In this document: positions 13,901 through 21,876 of the stretch, in pieces
Layout of the letters: each line of letters begins with the position of its first letter
How positions within the stretch are numbered: position 1 is the first letter of the stretch
Assembly: GCA_015146655.1 (NCBI GenBank)
Contig: VKHL01000084.1
Coordinates: 59,929 to 123,928 of the forward strand
Source of the DNA: Ochromonas danica
Lineage: Eukaryota; Sar; Chrysophyceae; Chromulinales; Chromulinaceae
Reading direction: 5' to 3'
Length of the DNA: 64,000 nucleotides
Made by a program: the position numbers and the translations under genes
The notes under the pieces: generated by a model
What the model saw: only the letters and a program-made list of their open reading frames with translations
What the model was told of the DNA's origin: nothing
Database searches by the model: none

Positions 13901-14903
13901 ATAAAAGGAAAGATTCAGATAAAAGAGAAGATAGCACGTTGTCCATTGCTGTGAACAAAGAAGTCAAATCAGAGGTCCGACTCAAGGCGAAGAGAGTCAA
14001 TTTCATCTCCTCCCTCATCGCCAGCGGAGGCTGCAGTAGAAAACTCATATCATGAATATGGTCTTTGTTGCTTGAAACAACAGGCCAGCGTGGCAAGGCC
14101 TCCATAACAGCTTGGATGAACTTCATGAACAAATCCACGTGAGTCTCCTTGGGCACGCCAAAGGCAACCTTGCCGTGCAGCTTCTCCATCAACCCGCTCA
14201 ACAGCGAAGAGGCTTGCATCACGAAAGCAAGTCCATGGTATTGCAATAAGACAGTGCAGCACTCCAAGCAGGTCAATAGCACTGCCAGCCCGCCCGCGTC
14301 ATGTCCTGTTTCACTCTCAACCAGTCCGCCCACCAAGGCGACCACTTGGCTGGTCAGATCCTCTTCGTCCTGCAAAAGACACGAACAGAAGCTTCTCAGT
14401 AGCTTCAATATGAGCTGGTCTTTTCGACGCGTTGTGTCCAGCAAGGCTGACCGCAAGAAAAGGAAGAGCTCTTGGAGGCCTTCCTGCTGATCTCCTCCCT
14501 CCCAGCGGTGAGTGAATCGAGGGGTTAAGACCTCGATCAAGATGCTAATATGAGTGCTGCGGAAAGAGTTGGTCCACGACTGACTGTTGAGCACGTTCTG
14601 GACGATGTGGTCGGCCAGCACGAGGACGTGTTGCGAGTACATTTGCCCATATCGCATGCAAAAGCGAACTACGCGCCTCATGAACTCGCCAATTGTCAAG
14701 TCCAGGTTCCTAGCTCTCAGCTCTCGTGTGTGGTACTCAACCACGGCGTGGAGGAGGCCCACAGTGTTGGAGGGACTGAGCGTCTCGTCCTCTTCCGAGA
14801 ACTGGGCGATCATTCTCTCACACAAGCGACGGCCTTCTTTGCGCACAGTGGCCTTCTCTGAGCGAAGGTTGAGACGAATGGTGTCATGGTCATAGATACT
14901 CAT
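4956..14903 (-). CDS. ATM: ATM/Tel1 checkpoint kinase, single exon
   Basis: PI3K-related Ser/Thr kinase that signals DNA double-strand breaks. Uninterrupted frame of 3,315 residues, close to human ATM length (3,056) and slightly longer. The N-terminus carries a TAN-like motif (SEKATVRKEG, residues ~15-24), which separates ATM/Tel1 from ATR, DNA-PKcs and TOR. Residues ~30-2150 are helical-repeat-like and poorly conserved; a FAT region follows. The kinase domain lies at about 2900-3200, with LVKGGDDLRQDAVMQQVF (~2943), the catalytic loop GIGDRHAHNILLD (~3110) and HIDFG (~3133); the activation segment reads TVPEVVPFRLTRD. The C-terminal FATC ends in LCRIFPGWSPWL. No key kinase residue is missing. 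The start ATG at 14903 is the first in frame and lies directly before the TAN motif. Absence of introns over 9.9 kb is notable, since neighbours have one to four. Confidence 0.95.
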   Translation of the reverse strand: MSIYDHDTIRLNLRSEKATVRKEGRRLCERMIAQFSEEDETLSPSNTVGLLHAVVEYHTRELRARNLDLTIGEFMRRVVRFCMRYGQMYSQHVLVLADHIVQNVLNSQSWTNSFRSTHISILIEVLTPRFTHRWEGGDQQEGLQELFLFLRSALLDTTRRKDQLILKLLRSFCSCLLQDEEDLTSQVVALVGGLVESETGHDAGGLAVLLTCLECCTVLLQYHGLAFVMQASSLLSGLMEKLHGKVAFGVPKETHVDLFMKFIQAVMEALPRWPVVSSNKDHIHDMSFLLQPPLAMREEMKLTLFALSRTSDLTSLFTAMDNVLSSLLSESFLLFIMTSLTKKTGKGRADKEVLLLQSDDRISSYFDVLSKVLLWHAMLSSSREETNIASGNERPLKRAKVDSPTMSLWSRIKEIYSLLSNGLLEQGASMELQHKNKLNNTSLLSACLLILKFAVPQDEEGCLFDDLLPAVPAISPQLYRKRCLHLSLTSLTDVLNLAIDSVHDSVLSESALLAFLAVLQSPAETTNRRTKTASNTSCLMSSENNSLPDGISHLAGNIIERFVKLPQNASAPFSKSAGQLLLSVLLSCLIHPHLAMPDRKKMCSRLLSDWTSFFANASQFIDPNTFLGLLVFMESCHSSADLLPAFAATRKAVLDDPASRLLPTALFERNGRLLVVSLWILRPLVASAVKLEQSNLTAAMDRLYEQSRFLLTLFRGDAMDLNYKNSEASMSRAADNEQTQISWLQPSELFLFKVICNSNSYAHFIGNSEEPHSDSMDDKVDQSLSAGLHAIFDFLVHLKAEEVVEEREKCSWLQALLNLLSCYCCSFHRVYSIDKEKSMLTLCSMYSMALELVSQLVVERMFDMVYLSLQTLNEAWRRMGLLDQTIAAFVTQKCEEQLLRVVQMLGRAVMMDKVHSGSSRRRQSHVEQISFEEDEEFSEGIQLSSQPRTPSKGSRASTRCSEEDNDNVQDCFAAIVELYASIHQLAILDEGKLLMKDIASDLDKTLASEQKISLSLRMALVGQPKLMHWCIDSDLSLMEEWGFLGYCGILQSMLAYLVRCPSVDVQSEAFRLLLDWIIPVDEKKSACFQRSWHLRAYQLQCCGIILARSDNVSEVKEEIVAILSSGLEDSAAQVRLIAARSMHLLLKHFKKPTKVYDSLVNIARQALSSPSACNKSSFLVVTAVIVTCNLGLSEYCRRLLWKVALMDILVVLHNRMSSGSGIDEGESAVWKHIAAYVVEIFAKSLGYSTSLEALELHIEWMVYHWLTQEVEDKGRTDPAAAWLSIKEFPFFAFSRNDGVKPMEGVEIMKSLQPRIVATLCCITPSNRRWQLLGELSLLLLGGAADKNIYELVRNALVFIRSVEFEDKALSAWSPQFPQAELNYVSGFLERVLTSRESSRNVDKESATAFVIAVVRAMLLQNRLTMPSDEEIVERWSREDLADLGNRVSIKQSVVKDIFEQIAKWLLWPSVTAMFEEVNAPSIVSHVKSTVREDVIEGQAIKILALLMYLVEQSSPAQLVAVASLCLGTIDGFVGTQTNTSISLAAVSVVPHFIDCLLSRMTDTTADLISDALSMLFACNIPNIDLVVDRNSFASQLTLKLTQSLPKENNVWLNHLHHCRLFMLTMSNSYIKAELRQTPFAVEDLLDLVIGSAERYVQGNQVSVHTLLIQLLELRLLLSESRDAIFPDERFDALGKFLLAVLASISHIPQLHPNYAKMVDMIVDILSVLTSHCVNLVANDVMAIPPSLRIEGNCDDIEKPQLEGLWKSLFDDLFRIALSSQKGLMDLSLLEDFFDNIFVNVAQEQTLSEQLDPMLNHFARGYVERKGSMSTPHCSFVSQFSIFFGYSPPLYPSVDSRSLCGGSKLSNVMKKMAEAAWSDEVWTHGHSFGDDADCCLDGLISFDDFVCKLSFHILLFYQYYIRDGKKVFNDAPRVLSHHLLSAALGVALVDKIVAEKLFLLVLYQILSCLALSPQLKSLVTIPLVFQKLSLLCSSRHSEGRKLGGKAVTLLLRVLSSDFKIFRIILSNQPPNDGVSDFSVGFSVLSQWLDNQQSLIPVARAAIQAGDCYTASLLIELIAEVADSKRGTLGKVDGKLGVIDYWAKRSEGSCRVMMVKDLLTELVASQTIEDKDMVYALDVGSDLRLQAMLYQNAKQFHQALSVYETILQVRGPQPSLEAERGVMSALIGLGAKSAAQLYASQFCVTDESASKSLQVWSLPDVDNTRASSLRQEVPGLHGLQEDLRNSLRHLSDNVILKESASILSNGLRKIVLNKMELDCHQIASEVKAENCSPKHFASLGLLSVSSQLSILSSAISRTSPSDGLDLGRVFALLQVANRLLQTGSDTPMRRGMDDGRERNILADGPQLYVFWSNVRELISRQRCTSGSLSEQLYAEAGNRMLTAQLDMQESLFLWQKGLKDAALKKIDCQVCESLKDSVDRFRSSKKMDQSLTLASQLFLSEALLTRGVWLGEKGCHSKTEVIDEHLEPALAASVQCQVHLQTMSSAKTWWLLDASAQAARTQLRCHLAMACYFEQKYHNFQAKVMSREWHQRQQHLNDRSAELEECSRLLEQLTAEAKKEMENNRTPKSKAVAQQMEENEKERKMLFRYCINLKREIAMDAKERDSVLAMRKESLLSGIKHYVSALKFISSASTAIKDVEVVFRLVGLWLSGTNTAATRDDKTSLADALQAASEHLLENIQGNQIPLHHFIPLHQQILSRLGSAQKGMEEADRKANEAMQEAIRSLAVALGTAFPFHILPTLFSLLHNNIDNASSASAGTEQSFFERLQSLSVLSSTRHADNCQQDDRQTVTWHVLSTIHQKRQESLGYQDNTINQMQKLLMEYIMLARTSTSDLHSRGRSKGIRFGDVQLRGRRFNEQLQQCISIASLPILTTNIPVSLSGPQTAGKSFVGIVGCVDKFDVTDTGISRPKIITLIGSDGQQYKQLVKGGDDLRQDAVMQQVFATVNLTLQRHPPLQHQDEEPYKAMRIRTYKVIPTTAQTGILEFVGHTAAFGGILCDPPAHNKQALPFAKLGLHSRHRPKDWSHAHCREHLKNAEDSGENKLARFVEIYQHFQPAFRYFFLEQYRHPAAWYASRCNYIHSTAVNSMVGYVLGIGDRHAHNILLDLNTAELIHIDFGIVFEQGQLLTVPEVVPFRLTRDVVDGMGVMGVEGKFRRCCEHVLRTLQEHSANLMVILEVVIFDPLFKWSLSPLQARNKQHLEQAANAEDPDPPRRSHRMVLPARNAAPTPPDLPTSNTHIDAANKTLSRIRAKLQGFEEQLSAGDVALSVEELVSVTINAAREPANLCRIFPGWSPWL

Positions 14904-15215
14904 CGATCTTCAAGCAATTCTTCGCCTCCAAACCCTTGACTTTCTCTCGCAGGAGGTTCTCCCACGCACTACAACAATAGTTAACAATTTGATGGCATCC
15001 TCATCTTGAAAACCTCAAAATTCATCTTTTAAACCCTCAAAAGAGACGAAGGTTCGCTGGGTTGGTTTCAATCTCCGGGAAGATTCGTCATTCCCACGCA
15101 AGTAATAATATCAAGAGAGGATCGAGGCATGCCATCCCATTGCTTGCTGTCTGCAAATCTATTCCATAGCCACCCCGCCCCTTCTCTTTTCCTCCCCCTC
15201 TTCTTACCGTTTACC
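14904..15215. promoter_or_regulatory. Divergent promoter region ATM / ATP-grasp gene
   Basis: About 310 bp between two divergently transcribed genes, so it should hold both promoters and 5' UTRs. A loose direct repeat (AAAACCTCAAAA near 15008 and AAACCCTCAAAAGA near 15033) is visible. An in-frame upstream ATG at 15129 could extend the ATP-grasp protein by 29 residues. No other gene is seen. Confidence 0.4.
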
Positions 15216-18200
15216 ATGGAATTTGTGCATAAGAAAGGTCTTACTCGAGCTGTCACTTTTGATGATCGTAAGCGTGAAAATCACGGAGGAGGGTTCACTC
15301 GTCTCTCGAAGCGCGCGCAAACCTTCGTGGGCAAAACCGTTTCCGAGAAGAATGCCGAGGACCGACCTCTCTTTCCAGACATCATCTACAGAAGATATTT
15401 CGGCATGGAAGGACACAATACGCCTCACATCCCGCCCTTGAATCAGAACAAAGCCGTCCCTCTGGACCACAGCGTGACTGCCGAGGCCGGACCCTCGCAG
15501 ATCACAGAGAGAGACGCCGTGGTGGTCGTCGACACCTTCAGCACTGCGGCTATTCTTGCCAGCAGGCTCTATCACATGGGGTACAAGGTTATTTGCGTGC
15601 TGTCTGGCGACTTGAAGGATCTGCTCGCGATGATGCCCGAAGGCGTCGACCTCGTCTTCGAAGCCACTTTCGTCTTCAACACCGATCAAGAGCCTGACCT
15701 CGCTCTTGCCACTCTCATTAACCAAATTCGCTCGCTAGATCTGGACGTGAGAGCTGTGTTTGCTGGAGCAGAGACCGGTGTCGAGCTGGCTGACCAACTC
15801 TCCGAGCAAATGCACTTGCGTACCAATGGTACTGCTCTCAGTGAGGCCAGAAGAAACAAGTATGTGATGGGAGAAACGGTTCGATCAGCAGGTATCCGTG
15901 CAGTGAAGCAGTTGAAGGCGACGTCTTGGGGCGAGATTGAAGAATGGATCGAAGCATGGAATCCTGACCCTTTCAAAGTGATTGTGAAGCCCATGGATAG
16001 CGCGGGCTCTGACGATGTGACCCTTTGTCACAATCTCGAAGACGTGAAGCGAGCTTTTGGCAATATTATGGGCAAAGTGAATGGGCTTGGTATTGTGAAC
16101 AGAGCTGTCCTCGTGCAGGAGTACTTGGAAGGCGATGAATACGTCATCGACATGGTCAGTCGAGATGGAGAGCATAAGGTGATGGGCATTTGGGTGTATG
16201 ATCGCAGGGCTGTAAATGGAGCAGGTTTCGTGTGCTTTGGTCAGAAGTTATTGACGATCAACGATGAGCATTGCCAAGAGCTGGTGGAGTATCAGAAGAA
16301 GGTAATCACAGCGTTGGGCATAAAGAACGGACCAACCCACGGAGAGGTGAAGTGGTGCCGAGGAGAGCCCGTGCTTGTGGAAGTGGGGGCTCGTTGTCAT
16401 GGTGGAGATGGTTTGTGGGTGCAGATCGCCGAGGAATGCTATGGCTACAGTCAAGTCCAGGGAACCATCCTTTCCTACTTAGATGAAGCCAAGTTTAGGT
16501 CTCTTCCTCCTGTGGTAAGGTTTCCATATTAGCATATCTCACTGTGCGGTTGATGTTCTCATGGGATGCTGTGCGCAGCCAAGCGATGTGCTGGCCTACG
16601 GAAGGCTGAAGTGGTTGATTAACTACAAGGCGGGTACCTTTAACAGTGTGAGCACTGCAGGTTTGGAAGATATCAAAGCATTGGGCTCCTATCGCGGCCA
16701 TCAGATCTTCTTCGCTCCCGGAAAGAAGGTACATAAGACAAAGGACTGTTTTACTTGGGGTGGCTGCGCTATGTTGGCCAACAAATCGAAGGAAGTATTG
16801 CAAGCCGATTACTCGCGGTACTGCTGAATTGTCGTTCTTGCTGCGATTCCAATCATGTTAAGTTTTCATTTGTACTGTTGCATAGAATTGAACAATTGGA
16901 GAACAGCGATCTCTTTGATGTGGACGTAATCCAGGAACCTGTCGGAAGATCTCTTGTTGCCGTTGTTGATCCCTTTTCTACTGGCGCTGTACTTGCGGCC
17001 GACCTTGCCAAAACTGGTTACGGTATTGTGGCGGTTTACAGCGCCAAGCTCGAACAATTGGCGAATCTGCAGAATTTAGTTCCGGCTGGACTGACGATCG
17101 TGTTCGAGAGCATCATTGCATATGATGAAATCAACGTCATGGTCGACCAGCTTCGCAGTTGTGGAGAAATAGTTGCCATTTTCGCTGGAGCAGAGACCGG
17201 TGTCGAGCTGGCTGACCAACTCTCCGAGCAAATGCACTTGCGTACCAATGGTACTGCTCTCAGTGAGGCCAGAAGAAACAAGTATGTGATGGGAGAAACG
17301 GTTCGATCAGCAGGTATCCGTGCAGTGAAGCAGTTGAAGGCGACGTCTTGGGGCGAGATTGAAGAATGGATCGAAGCATGGAATCCTGACCCTTTCAAAG
17401 TGATTGTGAAGCCCATGGATAGCGCGGGCTCTGACGATGTGACCCTTTGTCACAATCTCGAAGACGTGAAGCGAGCTTTTGGCAATATTATGGGCAAAGT
17501 GAATGGGCTTGGTATTGTGAACAGAGCTGTCCTCGTGCAGGAGTACTTGGAAGGCGATGAATACGTCATCGACATGGTCAGTCGAGATGGAGAGCATAAG
17601 GTGATGGGCATTTGGGTGTATGATCGCAGGGCTGTAAATGGAGCAGGTTTCGTGTGCTTTGGTCAGAAGTTATTGACGATCAACGATGAGCATTGCCAAG
17701 AGCTGGTGGAGTATCAGAAGAAGGTAATCACAGCGTTGGGCATAAAGAACGGACCAACCCACGGAGAGGTGAAGTGGTGCCGAGGAGAGCCCGTGCTTGT
17801 GGAAGTGGGGGCTCGTTGCCACGGAGTGGAGGGCATGTGGCAAATTGTTGCCAATTATGGTTATGGCTATAACCAAGTCCAAGGCACAATTGATTCTTAT
17901 CTCAACTCTGCTGCCTTCAATGCTTATCCTTCAGCGGTAAGATTGCCTCTTTTTGTTATCTCTTTCAAAATCCTGACTCGTTGCTTGTCTGCAGCCTACT
18001 GTTTTGAGGAATTATGGGCGCATGTTGTTCTTGATCGCTTTTGACGAAGGCGTTTTGAAGGAAGTTGATCCTTCGCTGTTGGAGGAGATTCGTCGCATGC
18101 AGTCCGTTGTTGGAGTCGATTTGCTCGTCAAACCGGGGACATACGTATATAAAACCATCGACTGCTTTACCTTTGGAGGTGTTATTCGCCTCGTGAACGA

Positions 18201-18279
18201 AGATTTGAGTCAGCTCGAGCGCGACTACAATCGCATCCGCGAGATGGAGAAGAGTGGTCTCTTCGTATTTGAGGAATAG
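15216..18279 (+). CDS. Tandem two-module ATP-grasp ligase
   Basis: Predicted carboxylate-amine ligase of the ATP-grasp superfamily (carnosine-synthase / L-amino-acid-ligase-like); substrate unknown. Exons 15216-16514, 16579-16817, 16886-17936 and 17995-18279 give 957 residues. The ATG at 15216 is in good context (accATGg); 15129 is an alternative. Each module has an N-terminal VVDxFST segment, KPMDSAGSDDVTLC (nucleotide-binding strand), EYLEGDEYVIDMVS and the metal-site strand VLVEVGARCHG. An in-frame TGA at 16825 would end module 1, but splicing 16817 to 16886 restores DYSR-IEQLENSDLF, which matches the end of module 2 (DYNR-IREMEKSGLF) and continues straight into module 2. The donor there (GTACTG) is weak, so two separate genes cannot be fully excluded. 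The equivalent intron (16515-16578 and 17937-17994) sits at the same place and phase in both modules, showing module duplication. Confidence 0.8.
15762..16396 (+). repeat. Identical ATP-grasp core, copy 1
   Basis: 635 bp that I could match base for base with 17184-17818 (offset 1,422 bp), covering residues about 183-394 of the two-module protein. Sequence on both sides of the block differs strongly between the modules, including third positions and introns. This is the pattern of gene conversion within one gene. Confidence 0.9.
17184..17818 (+). repeat. Identical ATP-grasp core, copy 2
   Basis: Second member of the pair with 15762-16396, covering residues about 612-823. It ends at the codons for ARC, immediately before the glycine-rich turn where the modules diverge (HGGDG in module 1, HGVEG in module 2). 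Confidence 0.9.
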
Positions 18280-18342
18280 AGAAGTAAACAGAGAAGAAGG
18301 TGTTGTAACTATGATTTACTTCGCTAGATGCGTGCTTTCTGT

Positions 18343-20157
18343 TTAGTTGCTGTCCACAGAGACCACGCCCACACGATGTGCGGCAACCACTAGTTTCTTC
18401 AATCCCTCTTCAACCTCCACGCCAGCGATACCCTGCGTCCTTCCTACCTCTAACAAGTCTCGCAAGGTGAAGAAATGCCGTGACCAGCAGCCTGAAGCAT
18501 TTTGGTAAGCTTCGCGGCGGGCAGCGCGGAATGTCGTGGTCAAGCTGATGACGTGCTGCCACGCCCAAACCAGCTCAGCGGGCACGAGAAGAGTCGCTCG
18601 AGTCAAGGACTCCAACGTCTCGTTCCCATAGCCACAGTGAATAACATAGAGCTTGCCTTCTTCCTCCTCTTCCTCTTCTTTCTCCTCCACGGCAGATTCC
18701 AACTCTTCCCCCGAGAGAATCATGGCCAAGGGGTTGAGGAAAAAGTGAATTTCATCACCTCGAGGCTTCTTCGAAGGAGGCGACACTTTGTTTGAAGCTT
18801 TCCTCTTCTTGCCCTTGTCTTGTCGCCCTTCTTCCTTTCGCTCTTCGTCCTGCTGGGAAGTGAGTGAGGAGGGCGATGATGCTTGACGAACTAGTGCCTC
18901 GAAGTCTTCGTCTGAAAACTCCTCCACACTCACAATTGCTTCTTCCTCCACTTCCTCGAACTCATCTTCCTCTTCTTCTACCTCAGAACCTTCAGCTTGT
19001 TCACCATCATCTTCGTCGACTACTTCCTCTTCTTCCTCCTCAGCATCATCATCTTCATCATTCGCGTCCTCATCGCGGACATTGGAGTCGCCGTGGATGA
19101 GGGCAGGGTAGGGTAATACATCACTTGAAGTAAGCTTCTGAACGATATTGGGTAGTGAGGTGAGCAGGGACTGCATGACTTGAAGGGCCTGGCGTGGCTC
19201 AGAGGAGACGACCGCGCGCCAGGCATGATTCTCCATCAAGACCTGCTGGAGCGACGAGCACAAGACCTCAGCATAGGAAGCACCGGTGAGGGAGATGTTG
19301 ATCGAGATGGAGTCTTCTAGACAGACCACCTTATGCCAGAGGCCTGCGGGATGGTAGAGCACATCGCCTGGCCGCAGCACGACAGACGAGCTGCTGCCGC
19401 CTTGCACTTGACTTGCCGAGAAGTTTTCGTCACCCAGTCGCAGCACTTTCAGTTGCTGCTCAACGACGTCGCGTTCCTTTTCATCATTGAAGTGAGGCGT
19501 GCAGCCTCTCAGAGGATGTGTGGCCGTGCTGTCGCGGAAGATCCACTCCTTGCTGCCCGCCAGCTGGATGGTGAAGTTCTCCTGGAAGTCAGCATGGAAC
19601 TCAGTGACGTGGCCTGCACGGGAAAAGAAAGTCTCGACCTCTCCTCGGCGGAAGCGATCCGTGGATCCCACCGCGCCGAAGCGCATTTCCTCCAATGCCT
19701 TGGCCACGAGCGCCTCCTCCACCTGCGCTGGTGCACGGCAATAGAGTGAGTGACCAGCCATAAAGAGCTTGTAGGCCTGCTCCGCATCGTCCACCGTGAT
19801 GCTGTCCAGCGACGCCTTGTCTCTCCGTGGCAGCCAGACGTGGATCTGCTCTGAGGAGGTCTGAGCCAGCAGAGCCTTCACATCCAGGCCTAGCATCGCT
19901 TTCTCGAGAGCACTGATGGAGGCGTTAGAACACACCGCGGGGTTCTTCTGGAAAACCTTCTCCTTGAAGAGAGAGACGGAGTCCTCCGAGGCGAAGAGAG
20001 TCTTCAACAAGGAAGCCTCCCCCTGGCCCTCCACCTCCTCAGAGGCGCCTCCTCGAAGAATGGCATCAAACCCTCCAGATGGAGGCAAGGTCTTTGATGA
20101 CTTCTTGGCCTTCGGATGAGGAGGCAACACAACCACCTCACTGTTGATCATTTTCAC
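18343..20157 (-). CDS. JmjC/cupin-type 2-oxoglutarate oxygenase
   Basis: 604-residue single-exon protein with a JmjC (Cupin_4-like) Fe(II)/2-oxoglutarate dioxygenase fold, related to the ribosomal oxygenases (NO66/MINA) and bacterial YcfD-type hydroxylases. Visible iron ligands: H188 and D190 in EFHADFQENFTIQL and H275 in YHPAGLWHKV. Residues ~365-420 are an extremely acidic Asp/Glu stretch, followed by a Lys-rich patch (~445-470) with a plausible nuclear/nucleolar signal. The C-terminal ~110 residues (VPAELVWAWQHVISL onward) look like a small helical domain. Function is inferred: protein hydroxylation, possibly of a ribosomal protein. Histone demethylase activity cannot be judged. The start at 20157 is followed 6 bp later by a second ATG. 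It is divergent from V-ATPase subunit C across 214 bp. Confidence 0.8.
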   Translation of the reverse strand: MKMINSEVVVLPPHPKAKKSSKTLPPSGGFDAILRGGASEEVEGQGEASLLKTLFASEDSVSLFKEKVFQKNPAVCSNASISALEKAMLGLDVKALLAQTSSEQIHVWLPRRDKASLDSITVDDAEQAYKLFMAGHSLYCRAPAQVEEALVAKALEEMRFGAVGSTDRFRRGEVETFFSRAGHVTEFHADFQENFTIQLAGSKEWIFRDSTATHPLRGCTPHFNDEKERDVVEQQLKVLRLGDENFSASQVQGGSSSSVVLRPGDVLYHPAGLWHKVVCLEDSISINISLTGASYAEVLCSSLQQVLMENHAWRAVVSSEPRQALQVMQSLLTSLPNIVQKLTSSDVLPYPALIHGDSNVRDEDANDEDDDAEEEEEEVVDEDDGEQAEGSEVEEEEDEFEEVEEEAIVSVEEFSDEDFEALVRQASSPSSLTSQQDEERKEEGRQDKGKKRKASNKVSPPSKKPRGDEIHFFLNPLAMILSGEELESAVEEKEEEEEEEGKLYVIHCGYGNETLESLTRATLLVPAELVWAWQHVISLTTTFRAARREAYQNASGCWSRHFFTLRDLLEVGRTQGIAGVEVEEGLKKLVVAAHRVGVVSVDSN

Positions 20158-20371
20158 TTATTTTTTGTTGTGCAGGGAGTGGATGGTAGCAGTTATTGCG
20201 CTGCGCGGGACACTGTCAGAGTATTCTCTATTGTTGTGATGCGCGGGAGTAAGATTGTGTTATTGTGTTGCGTGAGGCGGATAGGCCTCACTCACTGTTG
20301 TTTGACTCCTTTGGCTCGAAGGATCATTGACCAGTCTCTTTCATTAAGCCGCTCTCTCCAGAACCACCTTC
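20158..20371. promoter_or_regulatory. Bidirectional promoter, JmjC oxygenase / V-ATPase C
   Basis: Only 214 bp separate the two divergent start codons, so both core promoters must lie here. No clear TATA box or repeated motif was recognised. Confidence 0.4.
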
Positions 20372-21778
20372 ATGTCGCATCTCTGGTTAGTTACCTTGCC
20401 TAAAAAGAAGGATAAGGCCAATGCTGCTTTTACTGCGCTGGCGGGGGAAGTTCAATCGGAACACTGCCAAGTCAATCGCTTCGACATCCCCAGCCTCGTA
20501 GTGGGCACGCTGGACACTCTCCTGGGCCTGTCCGACGACCTCACCAAGATCAGCGCACAAGTTGAGGTATGATTAATAACCCCCTGCTGCCCGTCTCTCT
20601 CCTGCTCATCGCCTGGTCTCAACCTCCTGCTGTCTGTCTCCTGTCTGACTCAGAATGTCGTCAAGAAAGTCGAGCGCCAATATATTGAGATCTCTGGCCC
20701 TGAGCCAAAGCCTTTGCGTGTAAACGAGACCACCATCGAGACATTTTTCCGCAACTTCCAGTGGGACTTCGCGCAATACCAGAATCAAGGCAAACCTCTC
20801 GCCGAGCTGGTGGCACAGGTCCAGGGCATGGCAGGCAAGACGGAGGACGAGCTCAAGATGCTCGCCACATCTTTCCAAGAGAAAACTGTGGCGCTTGCCG
20901 CGGCGAAGAGAAGGAAAGCGATCAACTTGAGCACGTCAGACTTCGAAGACTTCCTTCGCCCGGAAATGCTCGCCAAGGTGGACTTCCTCGACACCGAGCA
21001 CCTGCTGACCGTCACCGTCGTCGTCCCCAAGGCCATTGAGAATGAATTCTTGCAGACCTATGATCGGATAGGTTCAGAGATCGCCGGCTACGGCGGCCCT
21101 GACTGGACCAAGGGACAGTCCTCCCTGGGACAAGCAGATAATAAGTTTGGACCCGCCTTGGATCGCTCCAAAGTCAAGGGAAGCCCTGTTGTTCCTGGCA
21201 GTGCTAAGGTCCTGGTCGAAGACGGCGACCTCATCATGTACGCGGTTACCATCCTGCGCGGCCAATACCAGTCGGGCATCTACGTGGACGATGTCTTCAC
21301 GCCCGGCACTTTCGTCGATTACCTGGAGCCTGTCAAGGCTGCCTTCCGAGAAAAGCGCTTTATCGTACGCGAGCTTGTCTATGACTCCACCAAAGCTGGA
21401 GGAGTTGACGCCGCCATCGACCAGGCCACGAGCGAGTTGAAGCAAGTGCGTGCCACGACATTGAGATGGTGTCGTGCGCACTTCGGAGAGGTCTACAGTG
21501 GATGGGTGCACCTCAAGATCATCCAAGCCTTCGTGGAATCCGTCCTTCTCTATGGCCTGCCCGCTGAGTTCATTGCTTTCTTTGCTACAGTAGAGACCAA
21601 AAGTGAGAAGGACGTAAAAGCTCGTTTGACGCGCTCGGTGCTGAACCTTCGCCCCGAGCTGCGCCCCAAGAAGGCTTTAGCAGTCGAGGAAGAAGAGGAG
21701 GGAGAGAACTCCGAGAGCAGCTGGCCGTTCGTTTGTCTCAGGCTGCCATTGATTGGAGTTGCCTCCAGCAATACCTAA
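20372..21778 (+). CDS. ATP6V1C: V-type proton ATPase subunit C
   Basis: Peripheral-stalk subunit of the V1 sector (yeast Vma5), which links V1 to V0 and is released on reversible disassembly. Two exons, 20372-20566 and 20654-21778, phase 0, 87-bp intron; 439 residues, slightly longer than the usual ~385. The N-terminus MSHLWLVTLP and the segments FRNFQWDFAQY, DEYxL-equivalent DGDLIMYAVTILRG and HLKIIQAFVESVLLYGLP are typical of the family. The C-terminus ends in an acidic insert followed by WPFVCLRLPL, corresponding to the family's terminal strand, then a short non-conserved tail. Acts on acidic organelles. Confidence is high because homologous segments are seen along the entire length. Confidence 0.93.
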
Positions 21779-21876
21779 AGCAAGCGTGTAGATTGATGAT
21801 CATGGGATAAAGAGAAAGACAGACTAGTAGAAGAGAGGAAGGATCTGTCATGCTTGTTATAGCATTGTTGGATAAA

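Noticed and set aside
4956-14903. Kinase as DNA-PKcs or ATR
   Set aside because: The N-terminal TAN-like motif and ATM-like kinase and FATC segments (for example RLTRDVVDGMG and LCRIFPGW) fit ATM/Tel1 best.
16755-18044. A separate second ATP-grasp gene starting near 16755
   Set aside because: The sequence before 16886 has no family similarity, while splicing 16817 to 16886 reproduces the module-end sequence seen in module 2. One fused gene fits better, though the donor is weak.
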